Shown here: positions 44,222 through 53,196 of the stretch, piece by piece
Numbering within the stretch: the first letter of the stretch is position 1
Layout of the letters: the number at the start of each line of letters is the position of its first letter
Assembly (NCBI GenBank): GCA_050246945.1
Contig: JBFWVC010000007.1
Coordinates: 193,996 to 257,995, forward strand
Origin: JAEUMD01 sp050246945
GTDB lineage: Bacteria > Pseudomonadota > Alphaproteobacteria > Rhizobiales > Hyphomicrobiaceae
Direction: 5' to 3'
Length of the DNA stretch: 64,000 nt
Translations under genes and position numbers: made by a program
The notes under the pieces: generated by a model
Told to the model about the DNA's origin: nothing
Seen by the model: only the letters and a program-made list of their open reading frames with translations
Database searches by the model: none

Positions 44222-45002
44222 CTAGCTTTCCCCCACAGATCCGCGCAAATCAGCCACTGGCAAAACGTCTGGCATTGTAGACAGCCACGTCTACCAGAGG
44301 TCAGCTGGCCTGCGAGCGGCAAAAGACCTTTCTGGCAAGTACCGCTTGTCGCGATGTCATTTACGTCTCTGATATATCGGGGATGACGGCTTGTCACCCG
44401 ATCGCTCCTGCCGAGAGCTCATGCATAGCGACTAGATGGCGCTGTGAGCAGAAATTTCCGTGACTGGGAGGAGGGGGCTTTGCGCGGCGCACAGCTCAAG
44501 ATTGGCCTGTCGGCAGCAGCTGGCCCGTCGCGACGCGCATCCGACGGTCGGTCACGGACGACCGCGTCGGTTCACGTGATCACGCGCCTCGCGAAGTGTC
44601 CTGGGCGACGACCGCCGAGTGTCCGCTGTCGAGTGTAGTGCGACCGGACCATACAAATCTCTGCCAAGCGGAAATCCGCGCGCACGTGCCATTGAAAGAC
44701 TTATTTTAAACGCACGTGTCATGAATTTGCTTTTATGGCAAGACTTCGCGCCAATCCGTGACAATCTTTTTGGAGCGTCAGTCTGCACTCCATCGAATTT
44801 TGCTGTTGGTTGTCGGAAGCAAAACGAGTTATGAAAGTTATGTCGATCGATTCGGAATTCAGCCAGATGCTGACGACGCTTCCGAAGCGTGCCAGACGAT
44901 TGGCATTCAACTAGCCGCCCATCGGACCCAGACGGTCAGGGGCCTCACGTCTCTCTGGCGTGAGCCTTTGTTTTCGTTTCGACTGGGGACTGCGGCGACA
45001 AG
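44222..45002. other. Non-coding region between the R-M gene and the small integrative element
   Basis: About 780 bp without a credible gene. It holds the R-M gene promoter at one end and that of the alpA operon at the other. AT content rises near 44690-44740. Confidence 0.5.
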
Positions 45003-45260
45003 ATGTCAAAATCCACGAACTACGCCCTGCATGAAGCGCAAGCGACAGAGGCCAAACAGTCGTCGCCTCTCGACACCCTTCTTTCAATTGGTGAAGTCAC
45101 CACGATTGTCGGCGCATCCCGTTCGACGATCTACGCTTGGTTGAAGCAGGGTCTTTTCCCTCCGCCGATCCGCATCGGGCCTCGCCGAGTCGCGTGGCGG
45201 ACGTCCGAGATCCAAGCCTGGATTGATTCCCGGCCCCGCGCCCGCGCAGGACCGGTGTGA
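45003..45260 (+). CDS. AlpA-family DNA-binding regulator / excisionase-like
   Basis: 85 residues with one winged helix-turn-helix of the AlpA/MerR type: LLSIGEVTTIVGASRSTIYAWLKQGLFPPPIRIGPRRVAWRTSEIQAWIDSR. These proteins are typical of integrative elements and prophages, where they act as excisionase or as activator of the integrase. It precedes the polymerase-like gene with 56 bp between its stop and the best start of that gene. Confidence 0.85.
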   Translation: MSKSTNYALHEAQATEAKQSSPLDTLLSIGEVTTIVGASRSTIYAWLKQGLFPPPIRIGPRRVAWRTSEIQAWIDSRPRARAGPV

Positions 45261-45316
45261 GGCCTGCCAACACCGACAAACCTCAAGAATTTAGCCGATT
45301 TAAACGGAGGGGTCCC

Positions 45317-46576
45317 ATGGACCGCGCCCAGGACGACTTTGACTTTTTCCCACCGCAGGACGAACACGATGTGCCGCTGAGTGCACGATGGGCCGGCGTG
45401 ACGGACGACGACATTCTCAATGCTGGTCTCGGCGGATTATCACCGCACATGCGCGAGGTGGTGCGCTACACGTTCGCCTGTCTGGTCATGGCCGCCACAG
45501 TCGACAAGTGGGTCAGCTTCTCTCTCAACCGCAGTTTCTACGGACCGTGGTGCAAGTTCTACGAGGGACGCCACTTTTCGTATGCTAATCACCGGCAGGT
45601 GATGGAAATCTTGGATGCAGCAGGGCTGATCATCCTCGAAAAGCAGAAGCCTTTCGGCTTCGACTGGCAGAGTCGGATGCGGGCGTCGCAAAAGTTGTTG
45701 GCGCTGGCGCAATCCTGGGGACAGATACTTCCTTCACCAGGGCGGCTCATCTGCCTCAAGGGTGAGAAAGGAAAAAAGAAGAAGGCAAGTCTCATAGTTT
45801 ATGAGGAGACCGAAGAGACGCGGCGAATGCGCATCCAAATGGAAGCGGTCAACGAGTCCATTGCTTCTGTGGTCATTGATGCACCGCGCGACGTCCTCGA
45901 CATGTCGGCGCCGATCGCGCGTGTTGGAAAATCCATCGTCGTGCCATCCAGGCGGACGCTCGTGCGCATTTTTAGCGAGACATTCCAGCGTGGCGGGCGA
46001 CTCTATCGCGGTTTTTGGCAGAGCCTTCCGGGAGAGGTGCGTGCGCTGTTGCTCCTGGATGGCGAAGAGGTCGCCGAGCCGGACTATCGCCAGATCCATG
46101 CGCAGCTCTTGTATGCGCTCCTCGATCGGTCCCTGGTGGGCGATGCTTACACTCTCGAAGGAATCGATCGCCGGGTCGGCAAGATCTGTTTCCAGATCCT
46201 CTTGAATAGCCAGTCACGCGACGGTGCGATCGCCGCCCTGGTGAAGGAGGTCTACGCACTCGACGATCAGGCGCTCGCGTCAGGGTTCGGAAAAGCAGAA
46301 GCGGCTGTCGTTATCAACGCGATGAAGAAACGCCACGCGCGGGTCCGATCGGCATTTCACAAGGGCATTGGGCTCACGCTGCAATTCATCGATTCCGAAC
46401 TGATGCTTGCCGTCATAGAGCGATGCCGAGCGGTGGGAATCGTCGGCCTGCCGGTGCACGACAGCCTGATCGTCAAGCGGTGTCACCTCGCCAAGGTCGA
46501 GGAGATCATGGAGGAGGAGCTGCAGCGCATGATAGGCAAACTCCGCGCTCGCCAGTTTACGTGTGGCTGGCCGTGA
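45317..46576 (+). CDS. Stand-alone protein with family A DNA polymerase-like palm motifs
   Basis: 419 residues from ATG 45317, which has GGAGG 6 nt ahead; an in-frame GTG at 45257 overlaps alpA by 4 bp. The C-terminal half shows the three polymerase A motifs in order: motif A-like AEPDYRQIHAQLLYALL with Asp256; motif B-like RRVGKICFQILLNS, resembling the fingers helix RxxxKxxxF; and motif C-like VGLPVHDSLIV with His381-Asp382. Between B and C, HKGIGLTLQFIDSELMLAVI also resembles PolA. The N-terminal half (residues 1-230) is not a known exonuclease. No 3'-5' exonuclease is seen. It could be a replication or repair polymerase, or a primase-like helper, for the element. Family assignment is from motif order and needs structure prediction. 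Confidence 0.6.
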   Translation: MDRAQDDFDFFPPQDEHDVPLSARWAGVTDDDILNAGLGGLSPHMREVVRYTFACLVMAATVDKWVSFSLNRSFYGPWCKFYEGRHFSYANHRQVMEILDAAGLIILEKQKPFGFDWQSRMRASQKLLALAQSWGQILPSPGRLICLKGEKGKKKKASLIVYEETEETRRMRIQMEAVNESIASVVIDAPRDVLDMSAPIARVGKSIVVPSRRTLVRIFSETFQRGGRLYRGFWQSLPGEVRALLLLDGEEVAEPDYRQIHAQLLYALLDRSLVGDAYTLEGIDRRVGKICFQILLNSQSRDGAIAALVKEVYALDDQALASGFGKAEAAVVINAMKKRHARVRSAFHKGIGLTLQFIDSELMLAVIERCRAVGIVGLPVHDSLIVKRCHLAKVEEIMEEELQRMIGKLRARQFTCGWP

Positions 46577-47010
46577 TCTGGTGGATCGCCGACGCAGCAA
46601 GCCGCATGAACGCCCACTCGCGGCCCCTAATTGAGCTGAACGAGTCGAACGGCGCACGAGCAAATTGCCTAAGACCTGGATCGATCTTGCACGGCATCCA
46701 AGATCACCTGCGATCTTACATGCAGCCCAAGAGGGTTTTGGCTCTTTCAGGGTGCCTAAGATCCCTCCGGCTCTTTCATATGGGAGGGAGGGAAGAAAGA
46801 AGGGGGGATGAGGAGTGTCGCAGCTGCATTCGAATGGCGCTGATGCCGGCGGTTCAACGACGGATCCAACAGCTTTGCATCGAACACTCGTGCGGACGCT
46901 ATAGGAATCCGAATCGGCGGCTTCGCTGAGAGCGGTATCGCGATGCAAATCCGCGCATCATGCCCTTGCGGGCCGCAATCTCTGCGCCAATTCCTGGCGC
47001 AATGTCGATC
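46577..47010. other. Non-coding region between convergent polymerase-like and ASCH genes
   Basis: No gene. It contains a 7-bp inverted repeat GATCTTG (46683-46689) / CAAGATC (46699-46705), further GATCTT copies nearby, and two copies of GGCTCTTTCA (near 46740 and 46770). Candidates for a replication or regulatory site of the element, not proven. Confidence 0.4.
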
Positions 47011-47400
47011 CTACAGGGCGTTGTGTCCAACAACGTCGTCGGCCATCTCAAACAATCCAAGACGGCCCGGACAGGGCCTGAACGGTAGCGGACGCGGATG
47101 GACAAGCACCCAGCCATAGCCGCCACGTTCGAACCAGGGATCGTTGCTCGTGGTCACGATGTCGACGAGATCGACCCGGCCGATGATGCCGCCGCGCGGC
47201 AGGTCCTCCAGCGCCGGCACCGCAAACCCATCCTCGGCGGCAATGTCCAGGATCCTGTTGTAGTTGTCACGCTTCAAGCGCCCGCCCGCGTGGATCAGCA
47301 GCGGCCCGCGGTAGGCCGTCGTCCACGAGCGGTTCTCGATGGTCTTGTGCCCGGCGATGATGGCCCATGCCCAGGGCTGTTGAACGGAGAGCGTCTTCAT
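47011..47400 (-). CDS. ASCH-domain protein
   Basis: 129 residues. The ASCH fold opens with LSVQQPWAWAIIAGHKTIENRSWTTAYRGPLLIHAG and continues with GGIIGRVDLVDIV and GYGWVLVHPRPLPF. ASCH domains bind RNA or modified nucleosides, and some hydrolyse N4-acetylcytidine; the Lys/Glu pair in GHKTIENR fits that pocket. It overlaps the recombinase gene by ATGA, so the two are translated together. Its position in an integrative element suggests anti-defence or regulation, but that is inference. Confidence 0.82.
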   Translation of the reverse strand: MKTLSVQQPWAWAIIAGHKTIENRSWTTAYRGPLLIHAGGRLKRDNYNRILDIAAEDGFAVPALEDLPRGGIIGRVDLVDIVTTSNDPWFERGGYGWVLVHPRPLPFRPCPGRLGLFEMADDVVGHNAL

Positions 47401-48770
47401 GCCGACCTCCCTCGGCCGCGTTTTCCGGTCTTGCGCGGCGGCTCGAGGCCGACGCCTGGCAGGCGGTGCGGGCTCATGCGTGACAGGTGCGCCGCGCGGC
47501 TGTAGCGGGCCGCCATGTGCGGTGTCTTGTGGCCGAGCGCGCGCTGGATGGCGCCGGCGTCCGATCCGGCTTCCGCGGCGGTGACGGCAAAACCGACGCG
47601 CAGGCTGTGGCCGGAGTAGCTGGCCGCGGCAGCCCGCGCTTCCCCCGCCGTCATCCCCCTGGCCATGAAGGCCTGCGCCAGCCGCTGTTTGATGATGATC
47701 GGGATCGATTGCGGATCGAGGCGCTGCGGGCCGACCCGGCCCGACTTGAAGACGCGGCGCAGGACGGGTTCGCCTGGCGCGATGTTGGCAAGGGTTAGCC
47801 AGATCTTGATCGCGTCGAGCGCCAGCCTGTTGTGCGTGGTCGGTACAACAAACGTTCGCGCCGGCTGGCCGTCGTTCCTCTTGGAGCGGGCCAGGCGCAC
47901 CTCGAGACAGTCGGGTGTGATGACCAGCGTTCCAGTCCCGCTCCCGAGACGCTCGAAGTCGAGGCCGGCGAGTTCGGAGCGGCGCAGCGCAAAGCAGTAG
48001 CCGAGGGCAAGCATCGCCGCGTCCCGGGCGTCGCGCGGAACGAAACCCTCTCCTTTGAGCCGGAGAGGGTTCCGCACGCCGTAGGCGGCGGTTGCCGGAT
48101 TCCGGGCGTTGCGCGGGTTAAAACCCTCTCCATTGACTGGCGAACTGTCTCCCTTGCCGGAGGAAACCGTCTCCGGCTCTCGGTCTTCGACCGAGGTCCG
48201 CCAACCTGCCCGGAGAGAGTTCCGCTTGTGGGCGGGGGAACTGTCTCCGGCCCGGAACGTAACTGTCGCAAGCAACTCCCCAACCGTCTCCGCAACCGTC
48301 TCCGCGCGCAGGGGCGCTGCCTGCCCCGGCAGTTCGGCCTTGGCACGGGCGACCCCCTTGAGCACCAGGTGGATGGCGGGGGCGCGGGGGTCGAAGGCGT
48401 GGCCGGCGGCGAGATGCGCCAGCCGGATCGCCGACGTCGCCTGGCGCAGGGTGGAGAGAGAGTGCCCGGACCGGCCGGCCTGGGCGCGGCGCCCCTGCGC
48501 CGCCCCGTGGGTCGCCCGCTGTGCCAGCCAGTTCGCGATCGCCTCGGGGCTGGCCGGCAGCGGCGTGATGCCGGTCGCCAGACAGTGCGCACACCACAGG
48601 TTCCACTGGGCCGCATAGGCGCGGCGGGTGGCGGGAGACAGGGACTCGCGCACGAAGTTCAGCGCGTCGGGCGACAGGTGCCGGTCGGCAGGCGTCAGTG
48701 GGAGAGCGTCGCCGGAAGCCGTGGGCGGCACCGGGGGCGGGGGTGTGGATCTGGGCTGTGTCCTGGTCAT
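47397..48770 (-). CDS. Tyrosine-type site-specific recombinase with internal insert
   Basis: 457 residues. The core-binding domain (LSPATRRAYAAQWNLWCAHC ... SLSTLRQATSAIRLAH) is followed, after a 74-residue insert, by the catalytic domain with the first Arg in FALRRSELAGL, the His-x-x-Arg in GHSLRVGFAVTAA, and the C-terminal His in LGHKTPHMAARYSRAAHL where the nucleophile Tyr is in ARYSR. All catalytic residues are present, so it should be active. The insert (residues about 170-244) is polar and repetitive and coded by palindromic DNA. The gene is the first of an operon with the ASCH gene. It probably moves the 45.0-48.8 kb element or the larger island. Confidence 0.85.
   Translation of the reverse strand: MTRTQPRSTPPPPVPPTASGDALPLTPADRHLSPDALNFVRESLSPATRRAYAAQWNLWCAHCLATGITPLPASPEAIANWLAQRATHGAAQGRRAQAGRSGHSLSTLRQATSAIRLAHLAAGHAFDPRAPAIHLVLKGVARAKAELPGQAAPLRAETVAETVGELLATVTFRAGDSSPAHKRNSLRAGWRTSVEDREPETVSSGKGDSSPVNGEGFNPRNARNPATAAYGVRNPLRLKGEGFVPRDARDAAMLALGYCFALRRSELAGLDFERLGSGTGTLVITPDCLEVRLARSKRNDGQPARTFVVPTTHNRLALDAIKIWLTLANIAPGEPVLRRVFKSGRVGPQRLDPQSIPIIIKQRLAQAFMARGMTAGEARAAAASYSGHSLRVGFAVTAAEAGSDAGAIQRALGHKTPHMAARYSRAAHLSRMSPHRLPGVGLEPPRKTGKRGRGRSA
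48038..48260. repeat. Palindromic repeat cluster inserted in frame in the recombinase gene
   Basis: Several dyads crowd about 220 bp: AACCCTCTCC pairing with GGAGAGGGTT around 48043-48072, and CCGGAGAGAGTTCC pairing, with one mismatch, with GGAACTGTCTCCGG near 48211-48252. The stretch has no counterpart in other tyrosine recombinases and keeps the reading frame, like palindromic coding elements described in Rickettsia. Borders are approximate. Confidence 0.65.
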
Positions 48771-48796
48771 GACAAAGTAATTTTAGGGCATATACA

Positions 48797-48824
48797 ACTA
48801 TTGATAAAGATAATTATCAATAGT
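48797..48824. promoter_or_regulatory. dif-like 11-6-11 inverted repeat upstream of the recombinase
   Basis: ACTATTGATAA (48797-48807), spacer AGATAA (48808-48813), TTATCAATAGT (48814-48824): perfect 11-bp arms with a 6-bp spacer. The inner ATAA...TTAT matches the inner bases of dif sites for XerCD. It lies 27 bp upstream of the recombinase ATG in an AT-rich block that contrasts with the GC-rich surroundings. It may be the crossover site of the element or an operator for the recombinase gene. Confidence 0.65.
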
Positions 48825-49081
48825 AAAATGAACAAAACAGACAATAATACAGTAGGCTGAGGAATTTGATGGGATCTGCGCTTTAAACAGCGGGCACATG
48901 TTGTGTCGAAGTGATCTACCGCGGTTCTGCGCCAATGGGGACGAGGTCTATGCCAGGTGATCGCTCTTTCTTCGTCCGCTTATTTGTCCGAAGCCGGCGA
49001 GGCAATGTGCCGGCCAAGTGGACTGCTCAGGGCCAGGAGCTGCCGTCGCTGCAATCAATACGATCGTTAGCTATCGCGACG

Positions 49082-50671
49082 TCAGGGTGGTTGGATGTTG
49101 TGTCTTTTGGCTCTCTGCCCTGTGACGTGCCGGAAGACCTCCGGATCAACGCTGGCGGCGGCCAGTAAGCCACCCCAGAGAGCGCCGGGAATACCCGGGC
49201 TCGCGACATCCTGACCGGAGAGGAAGAGGCCAGGAACTGGCGTTTTCGCCTGAAGCGCTCTGCTCATCACGCGCTTGGGCGTGACGTCCAGCCCATAGAA
49301 CGCGCCCCGGTGATGCCCCGTTATTGCGGTGGTTGTAAGTGGCGTCGACAGGTCGCGAAACACGACGAGCTTGGCCAATTCCGGGAAATAGGTTTCGAAC
49401 TGAGCGAACATCACGTCCGCGACCCGGGTCTTGAAGGACCTGTAGTCATCGCCGCGCGTGTCTGGGTCCATGTCTGCCCATTTACCCACGGTCGACCAAT
49501 CGGTCCAGGCCACCATTTCGCCGGCGTACTTCTGCGATGGTCCGGGGTCATGGCTAGGGTCCTTGAGTGAGGCGAAGGACACGAACATGCCGGGCGGCGG
49601 GCTCTCCGGCGCATCAGTCCAGAGCACGTCAACCTTCCCTGTTGGATATATCCAGTGGTTCGAGCGGGTCGCTCCGGCATCCTCGACACTGCCCTCGAAC
49701 CCCAGGAACAAACTGAAATGCGCAACTGATGGAGCTAGAGACCGAATCTCGTCGATCCAGTCCTGATGCCCACAAGCGGCAGGAAGCAGACGATTCACAG
49801 TTTCGCGCGCGCCGATGTTCGAGATTACAGCATTGGCGCGGAATTCCTCCCCTTGCGCGGTTCGCACACCGACGACCCGATCATTCTCGAACAGAAGTAC
49901 TTCCACCCTCGTGCCGGCCCTCGCATCGCCGCCGCCCGCTGCGATTGTAGGCAGGATATGTTCTGCAAAAGCTGCGCCGCCGCCCACCGGATACCAAGCC
50001 CCACTTACCAGGTAGGACGCGGAAATTAGGGCATGCATCGCGAAACTGGCTTTGCTAGGCCTACCTCCATGGTCGAACCATTGTGCGGAAAAGATGGCGG
50101 CTAGTTCTGAGTTGTCGGTGATCTCATCGATCACCTCTTGCGTCGTCCTTCCGCACCAGCGTTCGATGGCCCGGCCATTCCACCATTTCAAAGCCGAGCC
50201 AAACAATTCAGGCATAGCGCGCGTCGGGAAGATCTTTTGAACTGCCTCTTGGCCTTCCCTGAGTGCTGTGGTCCAGGCTTCGATGGCCTTTGCCTCATCG
50301 GGGAACCGGTCCTTGAGATCACGCTCCTGGGCTTCGAACGGGCGCGACAACCTGAGAACGGGTGCGTCGCCGATATGGAGGTTGTCATAGATGGCCCCCA
50401 TCGACGTGAATTCGATTGGTGTGTCGGACAACCAGTCCAACAGATCACGCTCGCGATCACCCGGGGCGATACCGCTCAGGTAATGGATGCCCGCATCCCA
50501 AGTGAAACCTTCTCGGGAAAAGCTATGGGTCAGGCCACCGAGAGTCGGATATTGCTCCAGGAGGAGCACCTTGTGCCCGACTTTGGATAGCGCGGCGGCA
50601 GCCGCCATGCCGCCCATTCCCGATCCAATGACGATGGCGTCAAACTCACTGTTTGCAGGAGACTTTGCCAT
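49082..50671 (-). CDS. FAD-dependent CrtI/CrtISO-like oxidoreductase
   Basis: 529 residues. The N-terminal dinucleotide-binding motif is DAIVIGSGMGGMAAAAALSKVGHKVLLLEQYPTLGG, and the C-terminal FAD motif VPGLFLSGQDVASPGIPGALWGGLLAAA is typical of the phytoene desaturase / carotenoid isomerase / all-trans-retinol 13,14-reductase group. These enzymes desaturate, isomerise or reduce polyene chains. No carotenoid genes are adjacent, so the substrate is open. It lies directly past the dif-like site and is not obviously tied to the element. Confidence 0.85.
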   Translation of the reverse strand: MAKSPANSEFDAIVIGSGMGGMAAAAALSKVGHKVLLLEQYPTLGGLTHSFSREGFTWDAGIHYLSGIAPGDRERDLLDWLSDTPIEFTSMGAIYDNLHIGDAPVLRLSRPFEAQERDLKDRFPDEAKAIEAWTTALREGQEAVQKIFPTRAMPELFGSALKWWNGRAIERWCGRTTQEVIDEITDNSELAAIFSAQWFDHGGRPSKASFAMHALISASYLVSGAWYPVGGGAAFAEHILPTIAAGGGDARAGTRVEVLLFENDRVVGVRTAQGEEFRANAVISNIGARETVNRLLPAACGHQDWIDEIRSLAPSVAHFSLFLGFEGSVEDAGATRSNHWIYPTGKVDVLWTDAPESPPPGMFVSFASLKDPSHDPGPSQKYAGEMVAWTDWSTVGKWADMDPDTRGDDYRSFKTRVADVMFAQFETYFPELAKLVVFRDLSTPLTTTAITGHHRGAFYGLDVTPKRVMSRALQAKTPVPGLFLSGQDVASPGIPGALWGGLLAAASVDPEVFRHVTGQRAKRHNIQPP

Positions 50672-51254
50672 TAACGAATGAGACTACAGCGTAGCCACCG
50701 TGCATTGATGTATATCATTTGCGAGGCAGAAGGCCTGGTTCTTCGTCAGGTCTGCTTCGGGGTCAAGGGCGTGCTTGAGCGCAGTTCAGTCGTGGTCCGG
50801 TGTGCCTCCGTTCTCGACGATTCATTCAACGCCCCGCACAATACGACGCGATGCGCCACATACCGACCGTCATCCCGCAATGCAGCGCAACGTCGGTCCG
50901 GGCCATCTGCGGACTCATGCGGCGCAGAGCGTGATGCGCCGCACAAGGTTGAACGTATACGAAGCGGACGTTAGTAGCGTCAACGGGAGCCTTGCCACGT
51001 GGCCTGGTTCCGATGTCCGCAATCGAAGGGCGACCGGCCATTGCTACGAGGACGCCAACCGTTGAGAGTGACCCGGAGCAGCCCTGCTTCCAATCTTGGT
51101 TCGAACTCGATCTAGACTCCGCGACCTGCGTCGAGCCAAACCGCCAGGTCAGAGCAACAGGTCTTACAGCATTCGCCGCCTCGTTCCGCAAGATCTTAGG
51201 ACCTTGCGAGTTTCGAACTCATGCTATGCTTTTTAATCCTTCCTGCGGTCCCGC
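50672..51254. other. Non-coding region between oxidoreductase and antiporter
   Basis: About 580 bp, divergent gene starts on both sides. No credible gene; small frames present have no family resemblance. It should hold both promoters. Confidence 0.5.
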
Positions 51255-52520
51255 ATGCCGGGTGGTAAACTCATCAACTTCGAGCCTTTAGTCCAGCAAA
51301 TGGAAGCCCTGATCTTCTTTATCGGCCTCCTCGTTCTACTTGGAATACTGGTAGTGCCGCTGTCGCAGCGGATTGGCGCGCCCATTCTGCTCGTCGTCCT
51401 ACTAATGGGAATGCTTCTCGGTGAGGACGGCCCTGGTGGCATCCAGTTCAGCGACTTTTCAATGGCTTACGCCATTGGGAGTCTGGCACTTGCAGTCATA
51501 CTTTTTGCTGGCGGCTTGGAAACGGATGTCCGCAAGACCCGAGGGGCGCGAGTTCCCTCTATAGTGCTTGCGACGCTGGGCGTCTTAGTTACGGCAATTG
51601 TCGTGGGCCTTTTCGCAGCCCCGATCTTGAATGTACCGATCGAGGTCGCGTTGTTGCTCGGTGCCGTAGTGGCCTCTACGGATGCGGCAGCAACATTTCT
51701 TTTGATCCAACAAGGTGGTGTCGCGGTATCGGACCGGCTGAGAAATACGTTGATTCTCGAGTCCGGCCTGAATGATCCTGTTGCAATCTTTCTCACGGTT
51801 ACGCTTACGGCATTAGTCGATTCCGGTGCCGTGCTTTCTGCGGACAGCCTTCTGGCGAAACTACCCCTGCTGGGTGTTCAAGTTGGTGTGGGTATCGCAG
51901 TTGGCATTGTAGGAGGCTGGCTATCAAGCGTGCTCTTGGACCGCATGTCCTTGCCGCAAGGCCTCCATCCACCATTGGCGCTCGTTTGCGGACTCATTGT
52001 GTATTCAGGAACAGCACTTGTCGGCGGAAGTGGCTTTCTTGCGGTGTATCTGTGCGGCTTGGTCATCGCCAGTCACACCAAGCGCCCAATTGACCGGGTG
52101 CTTCACTTTAACGAGGCCCTGCAATGGCTCAGCCAGATCTCACTGTTTCTCATGCTGGGGCTTCTGGTCACGCCGAGTGGGCTCATGGAACGTGCTCCTC
52201 AAGCCCTGATGATTGCCGCCGCTTTGATGTTCGTCGCACGCCCGCTTGCTGTTGCTTTGTGCGTCGCGTTTTTCGGTTTTCGTTGGAAAGAGACTCTGTT
52301 CTTAGGCTGGGTAGGACTTCGTGGCGCAGTCCCGATTTTCCTTGCTATCTTCCCTGTTGTCACGCCTGGCCCGGTTACCGTTGAATTCTTTAATATTGTA
52401 TTCGTAGTGGTAGTGGCGTCGCTACTGCTCCAGGGTACGACGATCGGGCTGTTCGCACGGCTGCTGGGTTTGTCGGGAGGCCCAAGGCCACGTTCTGCCT
52501 CAAAGCAAGCGACCGATTAA
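51255..52520 (+). CDS. Monovalent cation:proton antiporter (NhaP2/CvrA-like), short form
   Basis: 421 residues with about 12 membrane helices. The CPA1 core is clear: acidic ion site in LLGAVVASTDAAATFLLIQQGG and ESGLNDPVAIFLTV, and the later FLGWVGLRGAVPIFLAIFP. NhaP2/CvrA potassium/proton antiporters usually carry an extra C-terminal TrkA-C/regulatory region that brings them to about 570 residues; it is missing here. The ATG at 51300 (MEALIFFIGLL) places the first helix at the N-terminus and may be the true start. Role: ion and pH balance across the inner membrane. Confidence 0.85.
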   Translation: MPGGKLINFEPLVQQMEALIFFIGLLVLLGILVVPLSQRIGAPILLVVLLMGMLLGEDGPGGIQFSDFSMAYAIGSLALAVILFAGGLETDVRKTRGARVPSIVLATLGVLVTAIVVGLFAAPILNVPIEVALLLGAVVASTDAAATFLLIQQGGVAVSDRLRNTLILESGLNDPVAIFLTVTLTALVDSGAVLSADSLLAKLPLLGVQVGVGIAVGIVGGWLSSVLLDRMSLPQGLHPPLALVCGLIVYSGTALVGGSGFLAVYLCGLVIASHTKRPIDRVLHFNEALQWLSQISLFLMLGLLVTPSGLMERAPQALMIAAALMFVARPLAVALCVAFFGFRWKETLFLGWVGLRGAVPIFLAIFPVVTPGPVTVEFFNIVFVVVVASLLLQGTTIGLFARLLGLSGGPRPRSASKQATD

Positions 52521-53196
52521 GCGAGTCCGCTACGGGCCCATCGCTGCCGATGCCTGTTTGGCAGTGAAATCCCCAAGCGGACGTGGTCGACAGCATGTTC
52601 CGCAAGGGTCAATCTCGATTCTAAGTCGCTTCAAATAAGGTTGGCGCAGCCGGCGCGACGCCACTCGTGTCGAGCCGTTGCGTCGGGATTGGCCCTTCTC
52701 GTCGAGCGTCCGACGGTTGCTATCTGACGACTTGAACAATCGGGGCACGTCAGCCGTCTTACCTAGTTCCGCGCACAGGGCCAAGGAGCTTCTGCTTGCC
52801 GGTATGATTCTCACGTGCCGATCCGCCGATTCTTCGACTAGTTAGAACGAACCGCAAGATTCAGCTTTCCCCTCTAAGCAACGTTTAGACGTTTGTCATC
52901 CGACGTTTCTGACTCACTACCGTCATCGGGCCGGTACACAACACTGTAGTGGCAGTAAAACCGGATCCCGGTTGCTTCGACGTGTCTGTTCAAAGCCGAG
53001 CCAGACATCCAGCCGCTTCTCTTCAGGTTCACACCCTACAACAGTTTCTTTTCTTTGCGGGGCCTTGCCTCGGTACGGCCCTTTGCAACGCTGGGAGACT
53101 CCTCTTTGTAACGCGAACGCGATGTCATTTTTATGATTCTCGCGATTTATCAATTACAGTGATAGCCGAGCATCAAATGAGGTGGGGGCAATCCGG
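52521..53196. other. Non-coding region between convergent antiporter and histidine kinase
   Basis: About 675 bp. No gene or terminator I can defend. Composition is typical of degraded sequence. Confidence 0.5.

Noticed and set aside
47832..48860. 342-codon plus-strand frame across the recombinase gene
   Set aside because: It is the antisense of a GC-rich gene with all recombinase catalytic residues on the other strand.
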